Positions 1 to 6,358 of a stretch of 7,188 nucleotides of DNA are shown piece by piece. Positions within the stretch are counted from its first letter, which is position 1; each line of letters begins with the position of its first letter. The stretch is taken from positions 1 to 7,188 of the forward strand of contig JAFMQT010000234.1 in the NCBI GenBank assembly GCA_017354515.1. Reading direction: 5' to 3'. Made by a program: the position numbers and the translations under genes. The notes under the pieces were generated by a model. The model made no database searches. It saw only the letters and a program-made list of their open reading frames with translations, and had not been told where the DNA came from. The stretch is from Nocardia sp. (GTDB taxonomy: Bacteria; Actinomycetota; Actinomycetes; Mycobacteriales; Mycobacteriaceae).

Positions 1-238
1 GGCCATGGATGCCGTATTCGTCCCGAATATGCGATACAAACGCGAAATCCCGTGTCCGACCGGGGATTCGCGGACATTTCACCGAGTAGGGGTTACGGTA
101 TCCGGTGCTGGGTATCACACCCACCGGGCCGCCCCTGCCCGCGCGGATACATAGGGGCCGCAATTCCGAGAGACGCCTGATCGGTTTCTGGTCTCTCGTC
201 ATGCTTGGCACAGCTTCACACGTTGAGGAGGCAGTACC
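1..238. other. Upstream region without a convincing gene
   Basis: Reading frames cross this stretch, but none has a ribosome site or a recognisable product. A minus-strand frame opens with ATG at 77 and runs off the left edge, too short to judge. The GC content is lower than in the coding regions, with AT-richer patches around 20-50 and 90-120. TACGGT at 94-99 fits a TANNNT -10 box but has no good -35. A perfect 8-bp inverted repeat, CGAGAGAC (167-174) with GTCTCTCG (191-198), lies about 40 bases before the downstream gene. The region probably holds the promoter of the glycosyltransferase gene, but I cannot place it. Confidence 0.5.
225..231 (+). promoter_or_regulatory. Ribosome binding site of the glycosyltransferase gene
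   Basis: GAGGAGG ends 7 bases before the ATG at 239. It is a near-complete Shine-Dalgarno match and decides the start. It places translation upstream of the repeat-rich N-terminal extension instead of at the in-frame ATG at 383, which has no ribosome site. Confidence 0.85.
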
Positions 239-1549
239 ATGAGCAGTATCCCGTCAGGTTCGGATTCTTCTGACCCCTCCGGGTCCAGTTACCCGGCCCC
301 GTCAGGGTCCGGTTGTTCCGACTCCTACTCGGCCCCGCTGAACGGGATCAACCTGAAGGACACGACGCTCGACGCACTCGCGATGAGCTACTCGCAGTCA
401 CTGACCTACACACTGCACGAATCCGGCGCTCCGCTGCACATCGTGATGGTCGCACCGCCGTATTTCGAAGTGCCACCGGCCGGTTACGGCGGTGTCGAGG
501 CCGTGGTGGCGCAGCTGGCGGATGCGCTGGTCGCCCGCGGGCACAAGGTCACGCTGCTCGGCGCGGGCCGACCCGGCACCACCGCGAAATTCATCCGGGT
601 GTGGGACGACATCCTGGCCGACCGCCTCGGAGATCCGTTCCCCGAGGTGGTCAACGCACTCAAGGTGCGGCGCATCATCACCGAACTGGCGCGCGACGAG
701 CGGATCGACGTGGTGCACGACCACACCTTCGCCGGACCGCTGAACGCCCCCATGTATTCCGCACTGGGCATCCCGACCGTGGTCACCGTGCACGGCCCGG
801 TCGACGGCGAGGCCCGCGACTACTACGGCGCACTCGGCGATACCGCGCAACTGGTCGCGATCAGTGATCGGCAACGGTCGCTGGCCGCGCAGCTGAACTG
901 GGTGGGCCGGGTCTACAACACGGTGCGCCCCGCCGAATGGCCCTTCCTGGAACGCAAACAGGATTTCGCGCTCTTCCTGGGCCGCTACGCCTCCTATAAG
1001 GGCCCTGATCTGGCCCTGAAGGCGGCGCACGAGGCCGGAATCCCGCTGGTGCTGGCGGCGAAGATGAACGAACCGCCGGAGAAGGCCTATTTCGAATCCG
1101 CGGTGCGGCCGCTACTGCGCGATACCGACTTCGTCTTCGGCGAGGCCGACCAGACCGCGAAGCGGCTGCTGCTGTCGCAGGCCCGCTGCCTGCTGTTCCC
1201 GATTCGATGGGAGGAACCGTTCGGCATCGTCATGATCGAGGCGATGGCCTGTGGCACCCCGGTGGTGGCACTGCGCGGCGGCGCGGTCGAAGAGGTGGTC
1301 GAACACGGTGTCACCGGCATCATCTGCGACGATCCTGCCGAACTACCGGCCGCCATCGCCGCGGTCTCCGATATCGACCCCGCGGCCTGCCGCCGGCGCG
1401 TGGTGGAACGTTTCTCGGCCGATCAGCTCGGCGCGGGATATGAGTCCGCTTACTACACCGCGATCACCAGGATGGCCGATATCCCGGCTCCGCTGTCACC
1501 GGAGGCGATCTCGATGATCCGTCCGCTGTCGGTGGTCGGAAACGGCTGA
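239..1549 (+). CDS. GT4-type glycosyltransferase with repeat-bearing N-terminal extension
   Basis: A 436-residue retaining glycosyltransferase of the GT-B fold, family GT4 type, probably cytoplasmic; it would move a sugar from a nucleotide sugar to an unknown acceptor. The core begins near residue 66 (LHIVMVAPPYFEVPPAGYGG), with the glycine-rich loop GYGG at 83-86. An N-domain helix and strand (VVHDHT, 158-163) follow. The donor domain has LGRY...YKG at 247-255 (R249, K254) and the EX7E signature, E326 and E334, in EPFGIVMIEAMACGTPVV. There is no signal peptide or membrane segment. The first 60 or so residues are a Ser/Pro/Gly-rich, probably disordered extension opening with three 8-residue repeats. 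The ATG at 239 has an excellent ribosome site. The gene stands alone on its strand and converges on the acyl carrier protein gene. Family assignment is firm; the sugar and acceptor cannot be told from sequence. A link with the UDP-glucose made by GalU is possible but only inferred. Confidence 0.9.
   Translation: MSSIPSGSDSSDPSGSSYPAPSGSGCSDSYSAPLNGINLKDTTLDALAMSYSQSLTYTLHESGAPLHIVMVAPPYFEVPPAGYGGVEAVVAQLADALVARGHKVTLLGAGRPGTTAKFIRVWDDILADRLGDPFPEVVNALKVRRIITELARDERIDVVHDHTFAGPLNAPMYSALGIPTVVTVHGPVDGEARDYYGALGDTAQLVAISDRQRSLAAQLNWVGRVYNTVRPAEWPFLERKQDFALFLGRYASYKGPDLALKAAHEAGIPLVLAAKMNEPPEKAYFESAVRPLLRDTDFVFGEADQTAKRLLLSQARCLLFPIRWEEPFGIVMIEAMACGTPVVALRGGAVEEVVEHGVTGIICDDPAELPAAIAAVSDIDPAACRRRVVERFSADQLGAGYESAYYTAITRMADIPAPLSPEAISMIRPLSVVGNG
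251..322 (+). repeat. Three tandem 24-nt repeats coding PSGSxxxx
   Basis: Three adjoining 24-base units (251-274, 275-298, 299-322) encode PSGSDSSD, PSGSSYPA and PSGSGCSD, residues 5-28 of the glycosyltransferase. Copies 1 and 3 are most alike, matching at 19 of 25 positions when aligned from 253 and 301. The units use serine codons TCA, TCT and TCC, unlike the TCG/AGC bias of the gene core. This fits a young, expanding low-complexity segment. Confidence 0.75.
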
Positions 1550-1580
1550 GCCGGCAGCACACTCCGATATACAGGCGATT

Positions 1581-1610
1581 TCCGCCCCGGATCGAATTGT
1601 CCGGGGCGGA
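1581..1610. terminator. Perfect 11-bp hairpin between convergent genes
   Basis: TCCGCCCCGGA (1581-1591) pairs perfectly with TCCGGGGCGGA (1600-1610) around the 8-base loop TCGAATTG. It starts 31 bases after the glycosyltransferase stop and 3 bases after the acyl carrier protein stop on the other strand, so it can serve as a bidirectional terminator. No T-run follows on either strand, as is common for actinobacterial terminators. Confidence 0.8.
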
Positions 1611-1613
1611 TCG

Positions 1614-1874
1614 TCATTCGGTCCGCAGGCCTGCGAGCGCGGAAACGACCAGATCCTCCACATCACCGACGGTGACGACATCGACGGCCCGGGCGTCGCC
1701 GCGAACGTCCACACCGAACTGTTTCTTGATGCTCAGCGCGAGTCCGATCAGCGTCAGGGAATCGAATCCGAGGCCGTCACGTAGCGCGTCGGACGAGACG
1801 GGGTCGACCCCCGGCTCGGGCGCCAGCCGCGCGACCAGCCGGCGCACCTGGGTGCGCACCTCATCGTCATTCAC
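1614..1874 (-). CDS. Free-standing acyl carrier protein
   Basis: An 86-residue single-domain carrier protein of normal ACP length. It would hold acyl chains as thioesters on a phosphopantetheine arm, in the cytoplasm. The modification site is GFDSL (36-40), with Ser39 the predicted attachment residue; the following helix (TLIGLALSIKKQFGVDV) and the C-terminal VTVGDVEDLV helix are typical. The start is GTG at 1874, preceded by GTGGGG about 7 bases upstream. The gene follows the GlpR/SepX-type gene by 48 bases on the same strand with no terminator between, so it is probably the last gene of that transcript, which ends at the 1581-1610 hairpin. No ketosynthase, acyl-ACP ligase or phosphopantetheinyl transferase is visible here, so its partners are unknown. 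It is not obviously the mycolate carrier AcpM. I do not recall this gene at the equivalent place in M. tuberculosis. Confidence 0.88.
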   Translation of the reverse strand: MNDDEVRTQVRRLVARLAPEPGVDPVSSDALRDGLGFDSLTLIGLALSIKKQFGVDVRGDARAVDVVTVGDVEDLVVSALAGLRTE

Positions 1875-1922
1875 CGAAAAGCCCCACCATCGCCACTCGA
1901 TCCGACCGGTTCGTCGGACAGC

Positions 1923-3017
1923 CTATTCTCCTGCGGCGCGGCGGATCTCACCGCCCGCCGCGCGGTTGCGAGTAGCGCGGGCGGCGGCGGCGTCGAACAG
2001 TTCCAGATGATCGAACAGCGGGTCCTCGTCATCGACGTCCAGCACCACCGCGCGACGGCGAAGCGCGCGGGCGGCGTTGCGATCCATACCGTGACGTCGA
2101 TGCGAACGGAATTCCCCCGGCGCCTCAGCGCCGGGTTCGGCGACCTCACGCTCCTCGGCCTGGGGCCGGGGCTCGCGCTGACCGCCGGCCAGCCGGGCCG
2201 CACGCCTGCGGCGGATCTCCTCCTCATAGCGAACCTGACGCCGCAGATAGGCCAGGTAGGCGACCAGCGCGACCGCCGACAGCGCACATCCCCACCACAG
2301 CATCGGGTTCAGGACCACGCCGCCGGCGGCGAAAAGCAGCACGGCCAAGACCAATCCGAGTGCGGCCCGCTGCCGGAAGCGATATCGGGCGGCCCGCGCG
2401 ATGGCGTCGGCCTCGGGGTCGTATCCACCGCGGCCGCGCCGGGACGGAGTGAAATCGCCCTCGTCGCCCTCGGCGAGATCGCCGGTCTCGCGGGAATCCT
2501 CGCGATCGCCGGGGAGTTCGTCCTCGTCGGCGGGCGCGGCGGTGGGCGCCGGTGGGATGCGGGCGACCATCGCGGCGGCCGGCCGATCCGATTCGGCCTC
2601 CTCGGGTTCATCCTCGGCTTCCGCATCGCGATCGGGTACCTCGCCGGAATCCCTTGCGGGCGAATCGGATCCGATGGTCTCCTGGTCGGTCTCGCGGTCC
2701 GCCGGCTCGGCGCCGGCGGGCGCCGCCAGGTCTTCGTCGACGACGGCTTCCTCTGCCTTGGTCGTCATCCGATCCTCCGCATCATCGCCGTGGAAATGCC
2801 TTCTCCGTCGGGGAGCCGGCGTCCAGTCCGGATCGGTGTCATGTCCGGTGGCCGGCCCCTTCTGCGCACGTCGTCTGGTCCCGCCGCGATGCAGAACCCG
2901 GGTTGCCAATGCGGCATCGGTGGTACGGCGGATCCGCGGATGCCGGTTCGCGAGCATCGGAAACAGCACGAAGACCCACAAAACGACCAGGGCGATCCAC
3001 AAGATCGAATTCGGCAT
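1923..3017 (-). CDS. glpR: GlpR/SepX-type divisome membrane protein
   Basis: A 364-residue protein resembling M. tuberculosis Rv0996, C. glutamicum GlpR and Streptomyces SepX. In those organisms it acts at division sites; in C. glutamicum it is the membrane receptor of the gephyrin-like protein Glp. An N-terminal membrane helix (residues 4-22) is followed by the conserved block HPRIRRTTDAALATRVLHRGG (26-46). A long linker rich in Asp/Glu and Pro (about 78-188) looks disordered. A conserved YDPEADAIARAARYRFRQR stretch (199-217) leads into two close membrane helices (218-236 and 239-257), then a very basic segment, and an acidic tail motif VVLDVDDEDPLFDHLELFDA near 324-343. I chose ATG at 3017 because GGAGGT (3027-3032) is well spaced for it. 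An in-frame GTG at 3026 touches that site and is unlikely. The symbol is by homology and synteny; length and sequence of the linker vary in this family. Confidence 0.85.
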   Translation of the reverse strand: MPNSILWIALVVLWVFVLFPMLANRHPRIRRTTDAALATRVLHRGGTRRRAQKGPATGHDTDPDWTPAPRRRRHFHGDDAEDRMTTKAEEAVVDEDLAAPAGAEPADRETDQETIGSDSPARDSGEVPDRDAEAEDEPEEAESDRPAAAMVARIPPAPTAAPADEDELPGDREDSRETGDLAEGDEGDFTPSRRGRGGYDPEADAIARAARYRFRQRAALGLVLAVLLFAAGGVVLNPMLWWGCALSAVALVAYLAYLRRQVRYEEEIRRRRAARLAGGQREPRPQAEEREVAEPGAEAPGEFRSHRRHGMDRNAARALRRRAVVLDVDDEDPLFDHLELFDAAAARATRNRAAGGEIRRAAGE

Positions 3018-3202
3018 CGCGCGCACACCTCCGTCCCCGCCGCACCGTTGTCCCTTCGACGGTTCTAGCCATGTAGTTCTCGTCTCGGCACCGGACGTAC
3101 CACCAACTTCCGTAGGTTAGCCGGGCGTCCCAGGAATAGCCCGAAGGCGCGCCGCCCACACCTGTCCCACGAGTCACAAGTCGGTCATGGTGTCCCGGCG
3201 AG
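3018..3202 (-). other. 185-base gap between rimJ and glpR
   Basis: This is the longest gap within the minus-strand cluster. It holds the glpR ribosome site and may hold a separate glpR promoter. TAACCT (3119-3114) fits a TANNNT -10 box and TAGAAC (3067-3062) is a weaker one, but neither has a good -35. I see no hairpin terminator after rimJ, so readthrough from upstream remains possible. No small gene with a ribosome site is visible. Confidence 0.4.
3027..3032 (-). promoter_or_regulatory. Ribosome binding site fixing the glpR start
   Basis: GGAGGT on the minus strand lies 9 bases upstream of ATG 3017 but directly abuts GTG 3026. Its position favours the ATG, giving a protein that begins MPNSILW, as I recall for relatives. 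Confidence 0.75.
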
Positions 3203-3859
3203 TCACGGCAACGACGCACGGCCCGACCTGATCAAACGCTCGACGACGGTGCCGGAGACCTCCTCGGCGGTCATGGCCACCAGCAGATGATCCCGCCAGG
3301 CGCCGTCGACGTCCAGATAACGCCGCAACACCCCTTCTTCGCGGAAACCGACCTTGCGCAGCACGGCCTGACTGGCCAGGTTCTCCGGCCGCACAGTCGC
3401 CTCCACGCGATGCAATCCGACCGGGCCGAAACAGTGATCCAACCCCAGCGCGAGCGCGGCGGTCGCCACCCCCTGCCCGCCCCGGTCCTCGGCGACCCAG
3501 TATCCGATCCAGGCCGAGCGCAGCGCGCCGCGCACGATATTGCCGACCGTGATCTGACCGCTGAAGGTTCCGTCGACCTCGATCACCATCGGCACCATCG
3601 CCCCGCGGCGGGCCTCGGACTTCAGATTCGACCACAGCGAAGGCCAGGTCGAGGCGTGATTACGCGCCTCCCAGGTGCCGCGACCGGTCGGCTCCCAGGG
3701 CTCGAGATGGTCCTGGTTGGCCAGCCGCAACCGTGACCAGGCGCGGGCATCGCGCAACCGGACCGGCCGTAGCGTCACCCGGCCGGCCGGTACCCGGATC
3801 GGGCCGAGATGCGGGGGCCACCCGGGGTGCTGGGCGACCCGGACGAGATTCATGTCCAC
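3203..3859 (-). CDS. rimJ: RimJ/RimL-like GNAT N-acetyltransferase
   Basis: A 218-residue GNAT-fold acetyltransferase, orthologous by position to M. tuberculosis Rv0995. It would pass acetyl from acetyl-CoA to an amine, classically a protein N-terminus, but its true target is unknown. VTLRPVRLRDARAWSRLR (28-45) is the family's opening segment. The acetyl-CoA pyrophosphate loop is RGGQGVA (126-132); RPENLASQAVLRKVGF (157-172) and WRDHLLVAM (188-196) are typical of the RimJ/RimL group. The start is GTG 3859, 3 bases after the stop of the MoeA-like gene, so translation is probably coupled; ATG at 3853, two codons in, is an alternative. The gene sits between the glp-like and glpR-like genes, which raises the possibility that it modifies a division protein. 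That is inference from context only. Confidence 0.88.
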   Translation of the reverse strand: MDMNLVRVAQHPGWPPHLGPIRVPAGRVTLRPVRLRDARAWSRLRLANQDHLEPWEPTGRGTWEARNHASTWPSLWSNLKSEARRGAMVPMVIEVDGTFSGQITVGNIVRGALRSAWIGYWVAEDRGGQGVATAALALGLDHCFGPVGLHRVEATVRPENLASQAVLRKVGFREEGVLRRYLDVDGAWRDHLLVAMTAEEVSGTVVERLIRSGRASLP

Positions 3860-3862
3860 ATT

Positions 3863-5116
3863 TCACCCGCGTTGTGCGAGAAAGGCGACCTGAACCTCGT
3901 CACCGGTGCGCACCTCGGTGACCTCCGGATCGATGACGATCAAGCTGTTGGCCTCGGCCAGGGTCGAGAGCAGATGGGACGAGCCGTTGGCCCCCAACGG
4001 CTGCACCAGATACTCACCGGTCTGTTCATCACGCATCAGTTGGGCTCGCATATAGCCGCGCCGGCCTTCCATCGAGGTGATCGGCATGATCGTGCGCGCC
4101 CGGACCATCCGGCGCATCGGATGCCGCCGGCCCAGGGCGATCCGAATCAGCGGCCGCACCATGATCTCGAAAACTACCAGGGCCCCAACGGGATTCGACG
4201 GTAGCAGGAAGGTCGGCACCTCATCGCGGCCCAATCGGCCGAAGCCCTGCACCGAGCCCGGGTGCATGGCCACCCGGTCGATCGTCAGCTCGCCCAGCCC
4301 GGCCAGCGATTCGCGAATCTGGTCGGAGGTCCAGCCGCCGACCGCACCCGCGATCACCACGACCTCCGAGCGCACCAGCTGTCCCTCGACCACATCGCGC
4401 AGGCGATTCGGATCGGCGCTGACGATGCCCACCCGATTCACATCGGCGCCGGCATCGCGTGCCGCCGCGGCGAGGGCGTAGGAATTGACGTCGTAGACCT
4501 GGCCCGGACCGGGAGTTCGGTCGACGTCGACCAGTTCGCCACCGATCGAGATCACCGACAGTCGCGGACGCGGGTGGACCAGCACCTTGTCCCGGCCGAC
4601 CGCGGCCAGCAGACCCACCTGCGCGGCGCCGATGATGGTCCCGGCCCGCACCGCGATATCGCCGGGCTGCACATCGTCGCCGACCCGGCGGACATAGTCA
4701 CCCGATCGCACCGGCTCGTAGATCTTGATGCGGGCGCGGCCGCCATCGGTGAAATCAAGTGGGAGTACGGCGTCGGCGAGGGTCGGCAGCGGTGCGCCGG
4801 TGTCGATCCGCACCGACTGCCGCGGCTGCAACCGGATCGGCTGCCGTGAACCGGCGGCGACCTCACCCACCACGGGCAGCGTGAGGTCGATCGGCTCGCC
4901 CTCCTCGTCCCGGATATCGGCGCCCGCGCCCTGCACATCGACACTGCGCACCGCATAACCGTCGATGGCGGCCTGATCGAATCCCGGTAGCGGATTCTCG
5001 GTGACTACATCCTCGGCGCACAACAGGCCCTGCGCCTCGGAAATCGCGACCCGGACCGGACGCGGCGCCACGGCCGCCGCGGTCACCTTGATCTGCTGGT
5101 CCTCAACCGAGCGCAT
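3863..5116 (-). CDS. glp: MoeA/gephyrin-like protein (Glp type)
   Basis: A 417-residue full-length MoeA-fold protein, closely resembling M. tuberculosis MoeA1 (Rv0994) and corresponding to C. glutamicum Glp, which binds FtsZ and the receptor GlpR during early division. Classical MoeA inserts molybdate into adenylylated molybdopterin. PLPGFDQAAIDGYAVR (42-57) and TGAPLP (106-111) are kept. Other signatures have drifted: the usual STGDEL is SIGGEL (190-195), the usual SGGVSVGD region reads AGAVGGWTSD (256-265), and the PGKP motif is PGSV (286-289), losing the lysine. The C-terminal beta-barrel domain (about 332-417) is complete and ends in the conserved VAFLAQRG. ATG 5116 is preceded by GAAGGG at 5-6 bases. 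The gene follows galU by 80 bases and leads into rimJ with a 3-base gap. No other molybdenum cofactor gene is in the window. A structural division role is favoured; residual MoeA activity is not excluded. In databases it is often labelled moeA. Confidence 0.87.
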   Translation of the reverse strand: MRSVEDQQIKVTAAAVAPRPVRVAISEAQGLLCAEDVVTENPLPGFDQAAIDGYAVRSVDVQGAGADIRDEEGEPIDLTLPVVGEVAAGSRQPIRLQPRQSVRIDTGAPLPTLADAVLPLDFTDGGRARIKIYEPVRSGDYVRRVGDDVQPGDIAVRAGTIIGAAQVGLLAAVGRDKVLVHPRPRLSVISIGGELVDVDRTPGPGQVYDVNSYALAAAARDAGADVNRVGIVSADPNRLRDVVEGQLVRSEVVVIAGAVGGWTSDQIRESLAGLGELTIDRVAMHPGSVQGFGRLGRDEVPTFLLPSNPVGALVVFEIMVRPLIRIALGRRHPMRRMVRARTIMPITSMEGRRGYMRAQLMRDEQTGEYLVQPLGANGSSHLLSTLAEANSLIVIDPEVTEVRTGDEVQVAFLAQRG

Positions 5117-5196
5117 GCCGCCCTTCTCTCCTCGCTCCCAGTGTCACCCGATCCCGCAGGGCCCGATCTCACACCGCCGCGGCTCCGCAATCTCCC

Positions 5197-6162
5197 TCAC
5201 TGTGGTTCGGTCAGCTGCGGATTCCAGTCCGGACCGAGCCGGAGCTGTAACCACTCGCGTAAGGCGGGGCCGTATTCGTCTCGCTCCAAAGCGAAATCGA
5301 CCGCAGCACGAAGATAACCGCCCGGGTTGCCCAGGTCGTGGCGCGACCCACGGTGAACCACCACATGAACCGGATGGCCTTCCTCGATCAACAGGGCAAT
5401 CGCATCGGTGAGCTGCAGTTCCCCGCCCGCGCCGGGGGTGATCCGGCGCAGTGCGTCGAAAATCACCCGGTCGAGCAGATAGCGGCCGGCGGCGGCGAAG
5501 GTCGAGGGCGCGTCGGCGAGTGCCGGCTTCTCGACCATGCCGACCACCCGCATCACGTCCGGGTTCACCGCATCGGGAACCTTCCGGACATCGAAGACGC
5601 CGTAGGCGCTGACCTGCGATTCGGGTACGTCGATCGCGCACAGCACCGACCCCCCGCGCTTGCGGCGCACCCGGTTCATCACCTCCAGCACCCCCCAGGG
5701 CAGCACCAGATCATCGGGCAGCAGCACCGCGATGGCGTCCTCGTCGTCATCGAGGGCGGCCTCGGCCTGGGCCACCGCGTGACCCAGGCCGAGCGGTTCC
5801 TCCTGGACGACCGAGCTGACATCGAGCAGGCCCGGCGCCTTGCGCACCTTTTCCAGCAGGTGGAATTTGCCGCGCTCGGCCAGCGTCCCCTCCAGGACCA
5901 GATCCTCGACGAAATGCGCCACCACGCCGTCCTTACCGGGCGAGGTCACGATGATCAGCCGGTCGGCGCCCGATTCGGCGGCCTCTGTGGCCACCAATTC
6001 GATTCCGGGGGTGTCCACCACCGGGAGCAGCTCTTTCGGCACGGTTTTGGTCGCGGGCAGGAAGCGTGTCCCGAGTCCGGCAGCGGGTACCACCGCGGTG
6101 CGGAACCCGGACGACTGGGATGTCGCCTCCTGCCGCACGCCCGATCCGGCGTCAGCTGTCAT
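5197..6162 (-). CDS. galU: UTP-glucose-1-phosphate uridylyltransferase
   Basis: A 321-residue cytoplasmic enzyme that makes UDP-glucose from UTP and glucose 1-phosphate, feeding polysaccharides, glycolipids and trehalose. The N-terminal nucleotide-binding signature GLGTRFLPATKTVPKELLPV (29-48) is intact. It is followed by SPGKDGVVAHF (74-84), PLGLGHAV (123-130), LLPDDLV (147-153), VEKP (210-213) and GGELQLTDAI (246-255). Length is normal for the bacterial family. I start it at ATG 6162, where a 19-residue variable leader precedes the FRTAVVPAAGLGTR core. The frame stays open upstream to 6270, but that would run through the promoter region and the 26-bp palindrome. Only a weak ribosome site is present, and TAGGGT stands 8 bases before the ATG, so the mRNA may be leaderless. 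It is the first gene of the minus-strand cluster and is divergent from the cyclo-ligase gene. Confidence 0.95.
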   Translation of the reverse strand: MTADAGSGVRQEATSQSSGFRTAVVPAAGLGTRFLPATKTVPKELLPVVDTPGIELVATEAAESGADRLIIVTSPGKDGVVAHFVEDLVLEGTLAERGKFHLLEKVRKAPGLLDVSSVVQEEPLGLGHAVAQAEAALDDDEDAIAVLLPDDLVLPWGVLEVMNRVRRKRGGSVLCAIDVPESQVSAYGVFDVRKVPDAVNPDVMRVVGMVEKPALADAPSTFAAAGRYLLDRVIFDALRRITPGAGGELQLTDAIALLIEEGHPVHVVVHRGSRHDLGNPGGYLRAAVDFALERDEYGPALREWLQLRLGPDWNPQLTEPQ

Positions 6163-6170
6163 AAGTGCAC

Positions 6171-6176
6171 ACCCTA
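6171..6176 (-). promoter_or_regulatory. Candidate -10 box of a leaderless galU promoter
   Basis: TAGGGT on the minus strand fits the mycobacterial SigA -10 pattern TANNNT and lies 8 bases before ATG 6162. Transcription would then begin at or within two bases of the start codon. No TTGAC-like -35 is seen at the right distance, which is common for this promoter class. Confidence 0.5.
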
Positions 6177-6247
6177 TCCATCCATTTGGTCGTGGGACCG
6201 GTACGGCACCGGGCCGCCGTTTCGAGCAGCCTAGGACGATTCCGGCG

Positions 6248-6273
6248 ACCGTGCCGCTCCGGAGCGGCACGGT
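6248..6273. repeat. Perfect 26-bp palindrome between galU and the cyclo-ligase gene
   Basis: ACCGTGCCGCTCC (6248-6260) is followed directly by its exact reverse complement (6261-6273), with no mismatch and no spacer. The symmetry stops sharply at both ends. It lies about 70-85 bases upstream of both predicted start points in a 196-bp divergent gap. It may be an operator for a dimeric regulator of both genes or, if transcribed, an 11-bp stem with a CCGG loop. No regulator is known to me for this site. Confidence 0.7.
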
Positions 6274-6345
6274 GGATCGGCTGCTTGTTCCCCGCTCGCG
6301 ACCCTCGGAAACTCCGCCGCGAACAATCTCACCATCCGGTCGGCC

Positions 6346-6351
6346 TAGGGT
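6346..6351 (+). promoter_or_regulatory. Candidate -10 box of a leaderless cyclo-ligase promoter
   Basis: TAGGGT fits TANNNT and lies 7 bases before GTG 6359, placing transcription start at or next to that codon. The same hexamer stands in the same place before divergent galU. No good -35 is seen. The box overlaps the alternative start GTG 6350. Confidence 0.5.
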
Positions 6352-6358
6352 GAACGGC

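Noticed and set aside
1..77. Minus-strand partial gene running off the left edge from ATG 77
   Set aside because: Only 25 codons are visible, with no ribosome site and no recognisable protein family.
1867..1890. Seven-codon minus-strand open frame overlapping the acyl carrier protein start
   Set aside because: It has an ATG and a stop that overlaps the start region of the next gene, but no ribosome site of its own. It is probably chance within the leader.
2116..2135. 8-bp GC hairpin (CCCGGCGC, loop CTCA) inside glpR
   Set aside because: It lies within coding sequence for an Ala/Pro/Glu-rich segment, where such GC pairs are common; there is no sign of termination or attenuation.
3018..3026. 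GTG 3026 as glpR start
   Set aside because: The ribosome site directly abuts it, while ATG 3017 has proper spacing and gives the family-like MPNS start.
2007..3068. Long plus-strand open frame (353 codons) opposite glpR
   Set aside because: High-GC codon bias leaves the antisense frame open. It has no recognisable domain or good ribosome site, and the minus strand shows clear membrane helices and family blocks.
5338..6234. Long plus-strand open frame (298 codons) opposite galU
   Set aside because: It is the antisense shadow of a clearly identified galU, rich in His/Arg/Gln in the manner of such shadows, with no domain.
6163..6270. Extended galU start at 6270
   Set aside because: The added 36 residues read through the promoter and half of the palindrome and look unlike any GalU N-terminus; ATG 6162 gives a normal length.
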